Shown piece by piece: positions 20,806-30,261 of a DNA stretch of 64,000 nucleotides; the stretch's first letter is position 1, and the number at the start of each line of letters is the position of its first letter. The notes beneath the pieces were generated by a model. It made no database searches and was not told where the DNA came from. It worked only from the letters and a program-made list of their open reading frames with translations. This DNA is from Leptospira levettii. Lineage in GTDB: Bacteria > Spirochaetota > Leptospiria > Leptospirales > Leptospiraceae. The position numbers and the translations under genes were made by a program. Location: contig NZ_NPDM01000004.1 of the NCBI RefSeq assembly GCF_002812085.1, positions 209,748 through 273,747 on the forward strand, in the 5' to 3' direction.

Positions 20806-21288
20806 ATGAAAGGTATTTCGATTCCTTTATTTTTTGTATTGGCCATATCTAATACGATTCTTTCTCAGACTCTTGTGGAACCAAACCAAAACTTTTTATG
20901 GGAATCGTTTTCATTTCAATTTCCAGAACCTGTTGTTGTCAAAACAGAGTCCACTAGCCAAAAAAAACTCACGATTTATCCAGCCAAACGAGATGGATTT
21001 TTTATGGTAGTCAGGATATTGCCCTGGAGTGAACCGATGACTGACAAAAACCTTTGGGTTGGGTCCGTTTTTCATAATCCGATCGAGCCAAAACAATATG
21101 AAAGAGTCATACTAGGCAAAACCTTCCAAGTATATGAGGCAGGCCAAGTTCGAAACCAAAATGCGTTGCGTAACCAAGTTTGGGTGCGAATGGATGCGAA
21201 ACCATACCTTTGGATTTGGATCCAATGGAAATCCGATCGTAAGGACCTTGCCGATTTTTTTGAATCCAACCGCTTTCTTACGCTTTAA
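20806..21288 (+). CDS. Small exported protein of unknown function
   Basis: I do not recognise this 160-residue protein. From ATG 20806 it begins with a short basic-hydrophobic stretch ending around NTILSQ, which looks like a Sec signal. The rest is a soluble domain rich in Phe, Trp and Pro, with VWVRMDAKPYLWIWIQW near the end. The frame is open back to 20737, but the longer start would overlap hemW and bury the signal peptide. An envelope location is likely; the function is unknown. tRNA-CAT follows 62 bases later. Confidence 0.7.
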   Translation: MKGISIPLFFVLAISNTILSQTLVEPNQNFLWESFSFQFPEPVVVKTESTSQKKLTIYPAKRDGFFMVVRILPWSEPMTDKNLWVGSVFHNPIEPKQYERVILGKTFQVYEAGQVRNQNALRNQVWVRMDAKPYLWIWIQWKSDRKDLADFFESNRFLTL

Positions 21289-21350
21289 TGACCAGTCACT
21301 TGTTTTGTGCTTGTCTCTCCTTATTTCCTCGAAAGATTGGAAGTCAGTGG

Positions 21351-21424
21351 GGCCTATAGCTCAGTTGGTTAGAGCAGCAGACTCATAATCTGCGGGTCGA
21401 AGGTTCGAGCCCTTCTGGGCCCAC
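21351..21424 (+). tRNA. tRNA with CAT anticodon (elongator Met or Ile2)
   Basis: The 74 bases fold as a tRNA. The acceptor arm is GGGCCTA with TGGGCCC, the D-arm is AGCTCAGTTGGTTAGAGC, the anticodon stem-loop is GCAGA-CTCATAA-TCTGC, and the T-arm is GAAGG-TTCGAGC-CCTTC. The paired G1-C72 end argues against initiator tRNA. Elongator Met and lysidine-modified Ile2 cannot be separated by eye. Confidence 0.95.
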
Positions 21425-21449
21425 AAAACAGGAAAGGGAACGATATTGT

Positions 21450-22025
21450 ATGGAGTTTTATGAAGTAAAAATTTCTGATATCAGCCTGACCAATGTTGGT
21501 TTTGCCGTTTTCCTACGCCCAAAGGATTCGGAAGACAAACGTGTGGTTCCGATTTTCATTGGACCCCTCGAAACCCATTCGATCACTACCGTCATTGATG
21601 GTACAAAACCACCACGACCTATGACACATGATTTGATGTTGTACATGTTAACTTCACTTGGTGCCACAGTTCTAAAAATCACAATTGAAGAGATTGTAGA
21701 TAGTACGTTTTATGCAAAAATCCAACTGCGCCGAGATGAAGAAATCATCACTTTGGATGCAAGGCCTTCTGACTCAATTGCCCTTGCTTTACGAGCGAAT
21801 GCACCGATCTTTATCGCAAAATCTGTGTTAGATGAGACGGGAATCATCATGAAAGAAGATGAAATCCAAGGGGAAAACATCTCTTCTGAGAAAAAAATCC
21901 AAGCCCTTCCTAAATCGAACCTTCAGATTTTAGAAGAGACTTTGGAAAATGCTCTCAAAACCGAAGATTATGAAACTGCCGCAAAAATTCGCGACCAAAT
22001 CAAAAAACTCATCGAAAACAGTTGA
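21450..22025 (+). CDS. Bifunctional nuclease family (DUF151) protein with UVR motif
   Basis: This 191-residue protein has an N-terminal DUF151/BFN domain: VGFAVFLRPKDSEDKRVVPIFIG, THDLMLYMLTSLGATV, LDARPSDSIALALRANAPIF. A C-terminal UVR-type helical pair follows (about 155-190): LEETLENALKTEDYETAAKIRDQIKKLI. UVR motifs mediate UvrB-UvrC contact, and DUF151 proteins have been reported to have DNase/RNase activity in plants. The fused form is common in spirochaetes and related phyla. The target here is unknown. It starts 25 bases after the tRNA and its stop lies inside a strong hairpin (22021-22045). Confidence 0.9.
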   Translation: MEFYEVKISDISLTNVGFAVFLRPKDSEDKRVVPIFIGPLETHSITTVIDGTKPPRPMTHDLMLYMLTSLGATVLKITIEEIVDSTFYAKIQLRRDEEIITLDARPSDSIALALRANAPIFIAKSVLDETGIIMKEDEIQGENISSEKKIQALPKSNLQILEETLENALKTEDYETAAKIRDQIKKLIENS

Positions 22026-22045
22026 TTCGGTATAACTGAATCAAC
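22021..22045 (+). terminator. Hairpin over the DUF151 stop codon
   Basis: GTTGATTCGGT and ACTGAATCAAC form an 11-bp stem (one G-T pair) around an ATA loop, with the TGA stop in the left arm. There is no T run. A weaker hairpin (TGACCA with TGGTC-TCA) follows at once. It may stabilise the 3' end or attenuate transcription rather than act as a classical terminator. Confidence 0.5.
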
Positions 22046-22141
22046 CTGACCATCATCTTGGTCGTCAATCAGACCAAAAGCCAAGTCAATGAACCGATTT
22101 AACTATGTCCCATAGAAATCGAAAGAGGTGGAATTTTTTTA

Positions 22142-22170
22142 TTGTAATCCCCGTTTTTCCTTCGTAAACT
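22142..22170 (+). promoter_or_regulatory. Candidate sigma-70 promoter for the phasin-like gene
   Basis: TTGTAA and TAAACT are separated by exactly 17 bases and lie about 45 bases before the ATG at 22215. TAGGA serves as the ribosome-binding sequence. The match is decent but untested. Confidence 0.5.
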
Positions 22171-22214
22171 TGGAATCCAAAATCTAGGGTTTATCCCTTC
22201 GATAGGAATGTTGT

Positions 22215-22580
22215 ATGGAAAAATTGGTTATGGATGTCGTAAACGCTGGAATCGCATTGTTTCGTTCTGGTGAAGAAAAATTAAAAACTGCAGTTGTGGA
22301 TTTAGAAAAAGTCTATAATGAGTTAAAATCAAAAGGGGAACTTGATAAATCAGCGGAAACTCAAAAAATCCGTGACCTATTGAGTAAAACCATTGCTGAT
22401 GCGCAAGGTGCGCTTGGAAAAACTAACGCAAGTTATGATGAAATTGTGACAAAATTACAAACAAACTACCAATCAATTTACCAACAAATTGATACTGCAA
22501 TCCCTCCTCAAGTGAAAGAGAAGTTGAAACAAACGTTAGATGAACTAAAAGTTCTAATCGACAAAGCAAAATCAAAATAG
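22215..22580 (+). CDS. Phasin-like small helical protein
   Basis: This 121-residue protein is almost all amphipathic helix, with no Cys or Trp. It includes VVNAGIALFRSGEEKLKTAV and KLKQTLDELKVLIDKAKSK. The first part resembles phasin-type coiled-coil proteins, which coat polyhydroxyalkanoate granules or act as small scaffolds. No PHA genes lie in the window, so a granule role is not supported by context. It has its own candidate promoter and a strong terminator, so it is probably a single, possibly well-expressed, gene. Confidence 0.6.
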   Translation: MEKLVMDVVNAGIALFRSGEEKLKTAVVDLEKVYNELKSKGELDKSAETQKIRDLLSKTIADAQGALGKTNASYDEIVTKLQTNYQSIYQQIDTAIPPQVKEKLKQTLDELKVLIDKAKSK

Positions 22581-22608
22581 TAGTTTCAAGAAATTGATGA
22601 AAATCACC

Positions 22609-22639
22609 AAAAGCCACAGAGTTTTCTGTGGCTTTTTTT
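22609..22639 (+). terminator. Rho-independent terminator after the phasin-like gene
   Basis: AAAAGCCACAGA and TCTGTGGCTTTTTTT form a long perfect stem around a short T-rich loop with a seven-T run. An upstream in-frame ATG of the MFS gene (22628) lies inside this structure and is not used here. Confidence 0.9.
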
Positions 22640-22663
22640 ATTTGTTCTCAGAGAGTAGCCCTG

Positions 22664-23944
22664 ATGAGTCAGTCTCCTAGAAAAATACAATTCATTCTGT
22701 TTTTAATTGTTTTTACCGATATGATGGGGTTTTCCCTTTTGTTTCCTCTGTTCCCAAAGACCTTAGAGTTTTTTCTATCAAAAGGAGACGATAGTTTCTT
22801 TCGAACATTTTATTCATTCGCAAATATCTTATCATTTGGTGGTGAAACCAAATACACCTTTGTATTGTTTGGTGGAATTTTAGGAAGTATTTATAGTTTT
22901 TTACAATTTTTAGCGGCACCTGTTTGGGGTAGGTTGTCAGACCATTCTGGAAGGCGTGCCATATTACTTTTAACAACCTTTGGAAATACCTTAGGGTATG
23001 TGTTATGGTTGTTTTCTTCCCAATTTTGGATGTTTGTGGTAAGCCGAGTCATCACAGGGATGATGGGAGGAAATTTATCTGTCGCATCTGCTGCAATGGC
23101 TGACCAAACGGACGAAAAATCAAGGGCCGCTGGAATGGGATTTTTAGGAGCAGGGATTGGCCTTGGTTTTGTGATGGGCCCACTTCTTGGTGGCATTAGT
23201 TCCCAATGGACGTTTATGGATTCACTCTACCAGGAAGGGACCTTTGTGATTTTCCCTGCGTCTGCATTTTTTTCCATTTTAGTTTCATTAGTTTCTATGG
23301 TGCTTGTGTATTTGTTTTTACCTGCCACCAAACCAGAGAAAGTTCAAGAAAAAGAGATCCATCCATTTTTATCCTTAAAGAAAATCGAATCTAGAAATTT
23401 GGTTCGGATTTCCTTACTCAATCTTTTGTTTGTATTAAGTTTTTCTGGATTTGAATTTGTTGTGAATTTTTTTCTTTCCGATACCTTTCAGTTTTCCCCC
23501 AAACAAATCGGATTTACGTTTTTGTACATTGGAATCATCATCATACTGGTGCAAGGTGGTGTTGTGCGACGTTTGTCTGGCAAAATTTCAGAAAAGAAAA
23601 TTTCACTTTATGGTGGGGTTTTAGTGGTATTGGGAATGGCCCTTCTCGTGTTTTTTGGAACTGAATCTATCGGGTTATTTGTTTCGCTTTTCTTTTTAGC
23701 ATTTGGAAGTGCCCTAGTGAATCCAGGGCTTTCTTCTTTTGCTTCTTTAGAGAGTGGTAAAGGGGATCTAGGAAGGTCACTTGGACTCTTTCGGAGTTTT
23801 GGATCCTTGGGTAGAGCCGTTTCTCCAATCGTCTTTTCTTTGTTATACTTTCAGAAAGGACCTAGTTTTGCCTTTTTTGTTTCCTTACTCCTTCTCTGTG
23901 GGTTTACGATTTTACTCGGGAAACAAAAAGAACGAACCACTTAG
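22664..23944 (+). CDS. Major facilitator superfamily transporter
   Basis: This 426-residue membrane carrier has about twelve hydrophobic segments. The loop 2-3 signature is PVWGRLSDHSGRRAIL, and the TM4-TM5 region SRVITGMMGGNLSVASAAMAD with GAGIGLGFVMGPLLGG matches the TetA-like drug:proton antiporter subgroup. Export of a drug or metabolite is likely; the substrate is unknown. ATG 22664 is chosen over 22628 because the latter lies within the preceding terminator. Its end overlaps the converging ACT gene by 4 bases. Confidence 0.88.
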   Translation: MSQSPRKIQFILFLIVFTDMMGFSLLFPLFPKTLEFFLSKGDDSFFRTFYSFANILSFGGETKYTFVLFGGILGSIYSFLQFLAAPVWGRLSDHSGRRAILLLTTFGNTLGYVLWLFSSQFWMFVVSRVITGMMGGNLSVASAAMADQTDEKSRAAGMGFLGAGIGLGFVMGPLLGGISSQWTFMDSLYQEGTFVIFPASAFFSILVSLVSMVLVYLFLPATKPEKVQEKEIHPFLSLKKIESRNLVRISLLNLLFVLSFSGFEFVVNFFLSDTFQFSPKQIGFTFLYIGIIIILVQGGVVRRLSGKISEKKISLYGGVLVVLGMALLVFFGTESIGLFVSLFFLAFGSALVNPGLSSFASLESGKGDLGRSLGLFRSFGSLGRAVSPIVFSLLYFQKGPSFAFFVSLLLLCGFTILLGKQKERTT

Positions 23945-24564
23945 AGAAAAGATTCTAATTTAGCACGTAACATGGGGAACATGAGTTTTTCATCTAACTT
24001 CTCTCCTGTGAGAGAAGTACGGAGTAAAAAACTATCTCGAATTTTCCCATCAAAACTATTTGCAGTAAAACTAATGATATCAATTCCCAAATGATACAAC
24101 GCTTCTGTAATTTGGAATAAAATCCCAGGAGTGTCTTTCATTCGTAAATCCATGACTGTAAAGTCAGAAGAAATGGGATTGTAGAGTTTAAGAGAGGCTT
24201 CTGAGTCTCCAATTTTACGAACAAGGATTTCTTCTTTTGCATTTTCACGCAGGTACATCGCTACCGATTTGCCTTCATAAAATAGAGCATATAAATCAGA
24301 ACGAATCTGGGACAGGAGACTTTCTGTCATCTCAGCACCATCCCAACTGCGGATCACAAATAAGTCCTGGACATGCCCATCACTAGCGGTCTCTGCGACG
24401 GCTTCCAAAATATCCCAGCGGTGGTTGAAAAGAACCGAAGTCACTCGGTACAAAATCCCCAAATCATCTTGGGAAAGGGAGATTTTCAGGAGAGTTGTGT
24501 CCTTTCTTGGGACACAGGATATATGGAGGATCGGTTTTTTGATTTCTTGTATGACTTGTGCCAT
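23941..24564 (-). CDS. Two-ACT-domain regulatory protein
   Basis: This 207-residue protein has no catalytic domain. One ACT-like unit is at about 15-90 (LLKISLSQDDLGILYRVTSVLFNHRWDILEAVA) and another at about 130-205 (FTVMDLRMKDTPGILFQITEALYHLGIDII). The pairs resemble the C-terminal ACT domains of GlnD uridylyltransferases. It probably senses a small ligand such as an amino acid and acts on a partner. AGGAG precedes the ATG. No target gene adjoins it. Confidence 0.85.
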   Translation of the reverse strand: MAQVIQEIKKPILHISCVPRKDTTLLKISLSQDDLGILYRVTSVLFNHRWDILEAVAETASDGHVQDLFVIRSWDGAEMTESLLSQIRSDLYALFYEGKSVAMYLRENAKEEILVRKIGDSEASLKLYNPISSDFTVMDLRMKDTPGILFQITEALYHLGIDIISFTANSFDGKIRDSFLLRTSLTGEKLDEKLMFPMLRAKLESFL

Positions 24565-24685
24565 AACGCTCTCCTAAAATTTTTGCATTTTGCTTAGAAC
24601 TTAAACAATCCGTGCCAGGAAATGCCTGCACTGGTTCTAAAACGGAATCAATCCATAAGATGCAAAAAGAATGCCAAAGACTCGT

Positions 24686-25843
24686 TTAAAAGGTAAATTT
24701 TGCCCCTACCATTACGGATTGGACATTTTGTGCGACAACTGCTTCTACCGTGAGTTTGGTGATGAGTGCATTGATTTCCACACCGGCAATGAGAAAGTTT
24801 GTGGTGTTAGGTGCTTGTGCCTTTCCACTGATATCCATTGATAAGGTCCCCGTCTTTGTTTGGCCAAGAGCAGAGGTTGGAATGAGAGCAGCGATCTCTG
24901 GAGAGAGGGAAGCCGTGATCGCATTGGAATCAAGAGCTAGGACAAGTGGTCCCGAACGAGTTAAGTTCAGAGAGGAACTTCCAAAATTCATGGATGTTCC
25001 CCCTCCTGCAAATAGGGTAAAAAAGTAAAACAAACGAAATCCTGTACGGATGTCTATGGGAACACTTGTGACGGTACTCGAATAATTAAAGGTAGTTGAG
25101 CCACCCCAAGTACCAACAGCGGGACCTAATGTGAGTGATTGTGTTTTATTGTCGTTATAAGTGACATCAATGACTTGCCTTTGGTAATGTAACCCAAGTC
25201 CCATGGAGATTCCTGAAAATTCAAAGAGTCCAATTCCGTCAGAATAGTTTTCAATTAAATGGTAACGAAGGGTAAATCCACCAGAAGTGATGTCTCCCCC
25301 TAAATCTACATTTTTGTTTTGTGCTTCAATTGCTTTTTGTACATCACCTTGGGCAAAATTAAATTTAAAACCATGCAAATACAAATTAAATCGGTGTAAA
25401 AAGGTTTTGAGTTCTGGTTCGGTGTCAGAAGGTCCACCACCCATAAGCCAACCTAGGTTGACCGCAACAACAAAGTTAGGTGCAAGTGATGCACCCACAT
25501 TTGGTAATTTTTGAAAACTTAAGTTTTGGTAAGCTACGTTGATGTCTTCTTTTTGTTGACCTGCAAGTGCAACACCAAGTCCCACTTGGAATCTGTTCAC
25601 AAGCCCTGGCCCCATCATGGAGGAATTGATATTAGAGACAACCGCTGCTTCTGACATTGTTGCTAGCACTTTGTCTGTGTATTGTAATTTTAAAGCTTGG
25701 TCTAAGTTGTTGATTTGGGATTGGATGGAGGCTGGTAAAATCGTACAGGCATCCCCTGAACAGGTAACACCTGCATCCATTCGGTTAGGAGAAACCAAAG
25801 ATGTTCCCAGAATTAGAAGGATTGTCAGCGTACGATTTCTCAT
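24686..25843 (-). CDS. Putative outer-membrane beta-barrel protein
   Basis: I do not recognise a named family. The 385-residue protein starts with a signal sequence (RTLTILLILGTSLVSP). It has alternating polar-apolar strands rich in Gly, Asn, Ser and Tyr, and ends in VMVGAKFTF, a C-terminal aromatic typical of BAM-inserted barrels. CSGDAC near the mature N-terminus could form a disulphide. An outer-membrane or surface location is inferred. The start is on the opposite strand to, and about 110 bases from, the PilZ gene. Confidence 0.72.
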   Translation of the reverse strand: MRNRTLTILLILGTSLVSPNRMDAGVTCSGDACTILPASIQSQINNLDQALKLQYTDKVLATMSEAAVVSNINSSMMGPGLVNRFQVGLGVALAGQQKEDINVAYQNLSFQKLPNVGASLAPNFVVAVNLGWLMGGGPSDTEPELKTFLHRFNLYLHGFKFNFAQGDVQKAIEAQNKNVDLGGDITSGGFTLRYHLIENYSDGIGLFEFSGISMGLGLHYQRQVIDVTYNDNKTQSLTLGPAVGTWGGSTTFNYSSTVTSVPIDIRTGFRLFYFFTLFAGGGTSMNFGSSSLNLTRSGPLVLALDSNAITASLSPEIAALIPTSALGQTKTGTLSMDISGKAQAPNTTNFLIAGVEINALITKLTVEAVVAQNVQSVMVGAKFTF

Positions 25844-25952
25844 GAGGGTCCTATTTTACCATATATCGGAGTCTGGTCTACGTTTTCTTAACAAGTGGGA
25901 AGCAGAGAATTTCCGAGTTTACAAGGAAGAAAATCCATGCCAAATTTCCCAT

Positions 25953-26324
25953 ATGGCTCCTATCCAAGAAAAACGGAAATATGTCCGCGTAAAACCCCTA
26001 GAAAACGAACCCATTGAGATCCATTTAATGGGAACGGCGTTATTAGATGTTTTGCATGCAAGTGACATCAGTATGGGTGGGGTGGGGATTGTGGCTCCTA
26101 ACCATTTTGATGAATGGGATATGAATGAAACTGTGGAAATCCTTGTGGCACTCCCTGGAGATTTGGCAGACTTTTTGGCAAAAGGTGTGATCAAACAAAT
26201 TGGCAAAAAATCAAAAGAATCAGGAGTATACGGTGTCCAGTTTACTGCCATGGGCCCCAAAGGCAAACAAGACTTACAAGTGTACATCAACCGCATGGTA
26301 AGGCAAAATCGTGTTTTGAATTAA
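25953..26324 (+). CDS. PilZ-domain protein (putative c-di-GMP receptor)
   Basis: This 123-residue single PilZ domain has the two usual ligand motifs: RKYVRVKP (RxxxR) and, about 30 residues later, DISMGGVG (D/NxSxxG). The rest, VEILVALPGDLADFLAKGVIKQIG and YGVQFTAMG, follows the PilZ barrel. Such proteins bind cyclic di-GMP and alter motility or envelope functions. The frame is open back to 25617, but that part lies antisense to the outer-membrane gene and has no family similarity, so ATG 25953 is chosen. No obvious ribosome-binding site is seen. Confidence 0.83.
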   Translation: MAPIQEKRKYVRVKPLENEPIEIHLMGTALLDVLHASDISMGGVGIVAPNHFDEWDMNETVEILVALPGDLADFLAKGVIKQIGKKSKESGVYGVQFTAMGPKGKQDLQVYINRMVRQNRVLN

Positions 26325-26371
26325 ACATATATTTTGTTGTCAAAAAATTTGAATCTCATAGGATAAGAGAT

Positions 26372-26472
26372 AACCGTTAGGGGTGCCTAAGGTTTTTGGT
26401 TTACCAAAAATTCGGCTGAGAAATACCCTTTTTGAACCTGATCTTGGTAATGCTTGCGAAGGGAAACGGAAA

Positions 26473-26475
<3 letters not shown>
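26372..26475 (+). ncRNA. TPP riboswitch (THI element) upstream of thiC
   Basis: The conserved aptamer strings are all present in order: GGGGTGCC, CGGCTGAGA, ACCC, TTGAACCTGATC, GGTAATGC and GCGAAGGGAA. CCGTT near 26374 pairs with AACGG near 26465 as P1. It senses thiamine pyrophosphate and should repress thiC when thiamine is plentiful. Confidence 0.96.
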
Positions 26476-28098
<1,623 letters not shown>

Positions 28099-28143
28099 TT
28101 TGTAGAGATAGTTTTACAGGTGTAAGCAAATCAATCTTTACAA

Positions 28144-28169
28144 CCCGAAGTTCCTCATGGAACTTCGGG
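28144..28169 (+). terminator. Stem-loop after thiC
   Basis: CCCGAAGTTCC and GGAACTTCGGG form a perfect 11-bp stem with a TCAT loop, about 45 bases after the thiC stop. The following GCTTTGCTACG is only weakly T-rich, so termination is likely but not certain. Confidence 0.65.
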
Positions 28170-28236
28170 GCTTTGCTACGATCTTTTATATAGAATCTAC
28201 GTTGAAGAAAACTGATTTAACTTTCAGATTTTTATA

Positions 28237-28599
28237 CTATAAATGAATATCTCTGATTCTAAGTTTATTTTTAGAGAGAACTACGAATTTTCCAATTAAA
28301 TCACTGAATCTTTCTTTTAAAATTAAGTTAAGAGATTGAAAAATAGCGAATAATTCTTTTGAGTTGTAGCGAAGGAGATAAATCCCTTTGGAGTATTCTT
28401 TGTGAGCAAAAACCCATTCGCCAAAATCCTTATCCAATGTAAGGAGAATGGAATCAAGTTTCATTGCAAGATTGATCACTTCTAAATCTGTAATGCCATG
28501 GTGTTCTTCTAAAACAGAGAAAACATTGTGACCTTCTTGTCTAAGGAGTTTGATCAGACGAAAGTCGATGTTTTCGTCAGCAAGGATCTTAACTTGCAA
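28237..28599 (-). CDS. DUF5615 PIN-like putative toxin
   Basis: This 120-residue protein of the DUF5615 PIN-like family is normally paired with a DUF433 antitoxin. The N-terminus KILADENIDFRLIKLLRQEGHNV gives the first acidic residues, and LDSILLTLDKDFGEW the central Asp pair of a PIN-like nuclease site. The start overlaps the end of the DUF433 gene by 11 bases. The expected role is an RNA-cutting toxin, but activity of this family is poorly documented, so that is family inference. Confidence 0.88.
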   Translation of the reverse strand: MQVKILADENIDFRLIKLLRQEGHNVFSVLEEHHGITDLEVINLAMKLDSILLTLDKDFGEWVFAHKEYSKGIYLLRYNSKELFAIFQSLNLILKERFSDLIGKFVVLSKNKLRIRDIHL

Positions 28600-28813
28600 G
28601 TAAACTTTCTCTGCTTATCACCTGGCTAGAATAGGAAATACAAGCTAGAATATCCTCTCTCTCGATTCCTGGAGTAGCCTCAAGGATTTCTTCGATAGAC
28701 ATTCCATCACCTAATCTTTCAAGAATCAAATCTACTGGAATTCTTGTATTTTTAATCACTGGCTTTCCGAGTAAGATATCAGGTGAGGAAGAAAGTCGAG
28801 ATTTATAGTCCAT
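28589..28813 (-). CDS. DUF433 putative antitoxin
   Basis: This 74-residue DUF433 protein shows the typical pattern PDILLGKPVIKNTRIPVDLILERLGDGMS followed by EEILEATPGIEREDILACISYS. It lies directly upstream of, and overlaps, the DUF5615 PIN-like gene, the standard antitoxin-first order. DUF433 proteins contain a helix-turn-helix-like fold and could autoregulate. The ATG is 715 bases from the thiC stop, so the pair is an independent unit. Confidence 0.9.
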   Translation of the reverse strand: MDYKSRLSSSPDILLGKPVIKNTRIPVDLILERLGDGMSIEEILEATPGIEREDILACISYSSQVISRESLLAS

Positions 28814-28989
28814 ACCTTGGATTTAACCGAATTTTTGTTCAAAAGTCAAGTGTTCTTATCCATGAAGTTATATGAAATTAGTGATCTTTCTTATTTTGCA
28901 AGTTTAGTTCTTGGTTTAAAATTTAATTCCAAGGTTAACTGAGAGACAGTAATTGAATATTCCCTGCAAAGTTTCCATTCCAATAGCTA

Positions 28990-29018
28990 ACAAAAAACCC
29001 GGGCATTCGCACCGGGTT
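28990..29018 (-). terminator. Rho-independent terminator of the acyl-CoA dehydrogenase gene
   Basis: On the minus strand AACCCGG and CCGGGTT pair around a nine-base loop, followed by a six-T run. It lies about 60 bases past the acyl-CoA dehydrogenase stop. Confidence 0.85.
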
Positions 29019-29079
29019 CCCATAAAAGACTCTCGCCTGATTTGAATTTGAAACTAGTAAAGTGTGGATGAGCGAAACA

Positions 29080-30210
29080 CTATAAACCCAAACTTCTACC
29101 AATGATTTCTTTCATGATCTCAGTGGTCCCTGCATAAATGGTTTGTATCCTTGCATCGAGGTATGCTCTTGCAATTGGATACTCCATCATATAACCATAA
29201 CCACCAAAGAATTGTAGGCATTCGTCTGTATGGCGTTTTTGCATCTCTGTCGCATACCATTTGCACATAGATGCTTCTGCAGTCGTGTTTTCACCTTTCA
29301 TGTGTTCCATGACTACTTTGTCACAGAATACTTGTGCCATTTCTAACTCAGTTGCCATTTCTGCCATTTTGAATTTTGTGTTTTGGAAAGACCCAATTTT
29401 TTGACCGAATGCTTTTCTTTCTTTGATGTATTGGAGGGTAATGGTTTGGACAAGTCTTGTTGCTTCCACTGCTGCCACTGCAAGAACCAATCGTTCTTGT
29501 GCCAATTTTTGCATGAGGTAACGAAACCCTTGCCCTTGTTTTCCGATGAGGTTTTCTTTCGGAACAATTACATCATTAAAATACAATTCAGATGTATCTT
29601 GTGCTTTGAGACCAATTTTATCTAAGTTACGACCACGTTCGAAACCCTTCATCCCTTCTTCAATCATCACTAGGGAAATGGTTCCGTTATCATGTTTCAC
29701 TGCTGTGATGATGAGGTCTGCCAATTGTCCGTTCGAGATAAAGGTCTTTTGTCCATTTACAACAAAGTGATCACCCTTATCAACTGCACTGGTGCGAAGG
29801 GATTTTAAATCGGATCCCGCACCTGGCTCAGTCATTGCAACTGCAAGGATGGATTCCCCTGAGGCACATTTTGGCAACCAACGTTTTTTTTGTTCGTCAC
29901 TCGCATAGGTCGAAATGTACGGAGCGATCACATCATTGTGAAGGGAGATAAAAAATCCGCTGTTCCCGACACGAGAGGATTCTTCGATGATGATGATGTT
30001 GTAAAGAAAGTCTGCTCCAGACCCGCCATATTCAGTTGGGACATCGGGGCAGAGTAGTCCGTTTTCTCCGGCCTTTCTCCATACTTCTTTTGGTACGATA
30101 TGGTTTTTTTCCCATGTTTCGTGGTGAGGTTTTACTTCTGTTTCAAAAAATTTCCGAGCCATCTCGCGGAATTGGTGGTGTTCTTCAGTAAAGGGGAGGA
30201 TACGCTCCAT
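29080..30210 (-). CDS. Acyl-CoA dehydrogenase (IVD/LCAD-type)
   Basis: This 376-residue FAD enzyme introduces the alpha-beta double bond in acyl-CoAs. AMTEPGAGSDLKSLRT binds FAD and substrate, YIKERKAFGQKIGSFQ and CLQFFGGYGYMMEYP are family marks. The catalytic Glu of short- and medium-chain enzymes, normally in YEGT, is Ala here (IYAGTTEIM). LAQERLVLA supplies Glu239 at the position used by isovaleryl- and long-chain-type enzymes, so activity is probably kept. Its substrate may be branched or long acyl chains. It lies downstream of the MBL/cNMP gene on the same strand. Confidence 0.92.
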   Translation of the reverse strand: MERILPFTEEHHQFREMARKFFETEVKPHHETWEKNHIVPKEVWRKAGENGLLCPDVPTEYGGSGADFLYNIIIIEESSRVGNSGFFISLHNDVIAPYISTYASDEQKKRWLPKCASGESILAVAMTEPGAGSDLKSLRTSAVDKGDHFVVNGQKTFISNGQLADLIITAVKHDNGTISLVMIEEGMKGFERGRNLDKIGLKAQDTSELYFNDVIVPKENLIGKQGQGFRYLMQKLAQERLVLAVAAVEATRLVQTITLQYIKERKAFGQKIGSFQNTKFKMAEMATELEMAQVFCDKVVMEHMKGENTTAEASMCKWYATEMQKRHTDECLQFFGGYGYMMEYPIARAYLDARIQTIYAGTTEIMKEIIGRSLGL

Positions 30211-30261
30211 AAAATTTGTGACTCCTTGATATGGAAATGTTACAGAAATGGCGAAATGAGG

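Noticed and set aside
25617..25952. N-terminal extension of the PilZ frame
   Set aside because: These bases are antisense to the outer-membrane protein gene and its leader, and give no PilZ-related sequence; the domain starts after ATG 25953.
28237..28813. DUF433/DUF5615 pair as a new system
   Set aside because: It is a known toxin-antitoxin-like pairing with normal lengths, order and overlap; nothing unusual was seen.
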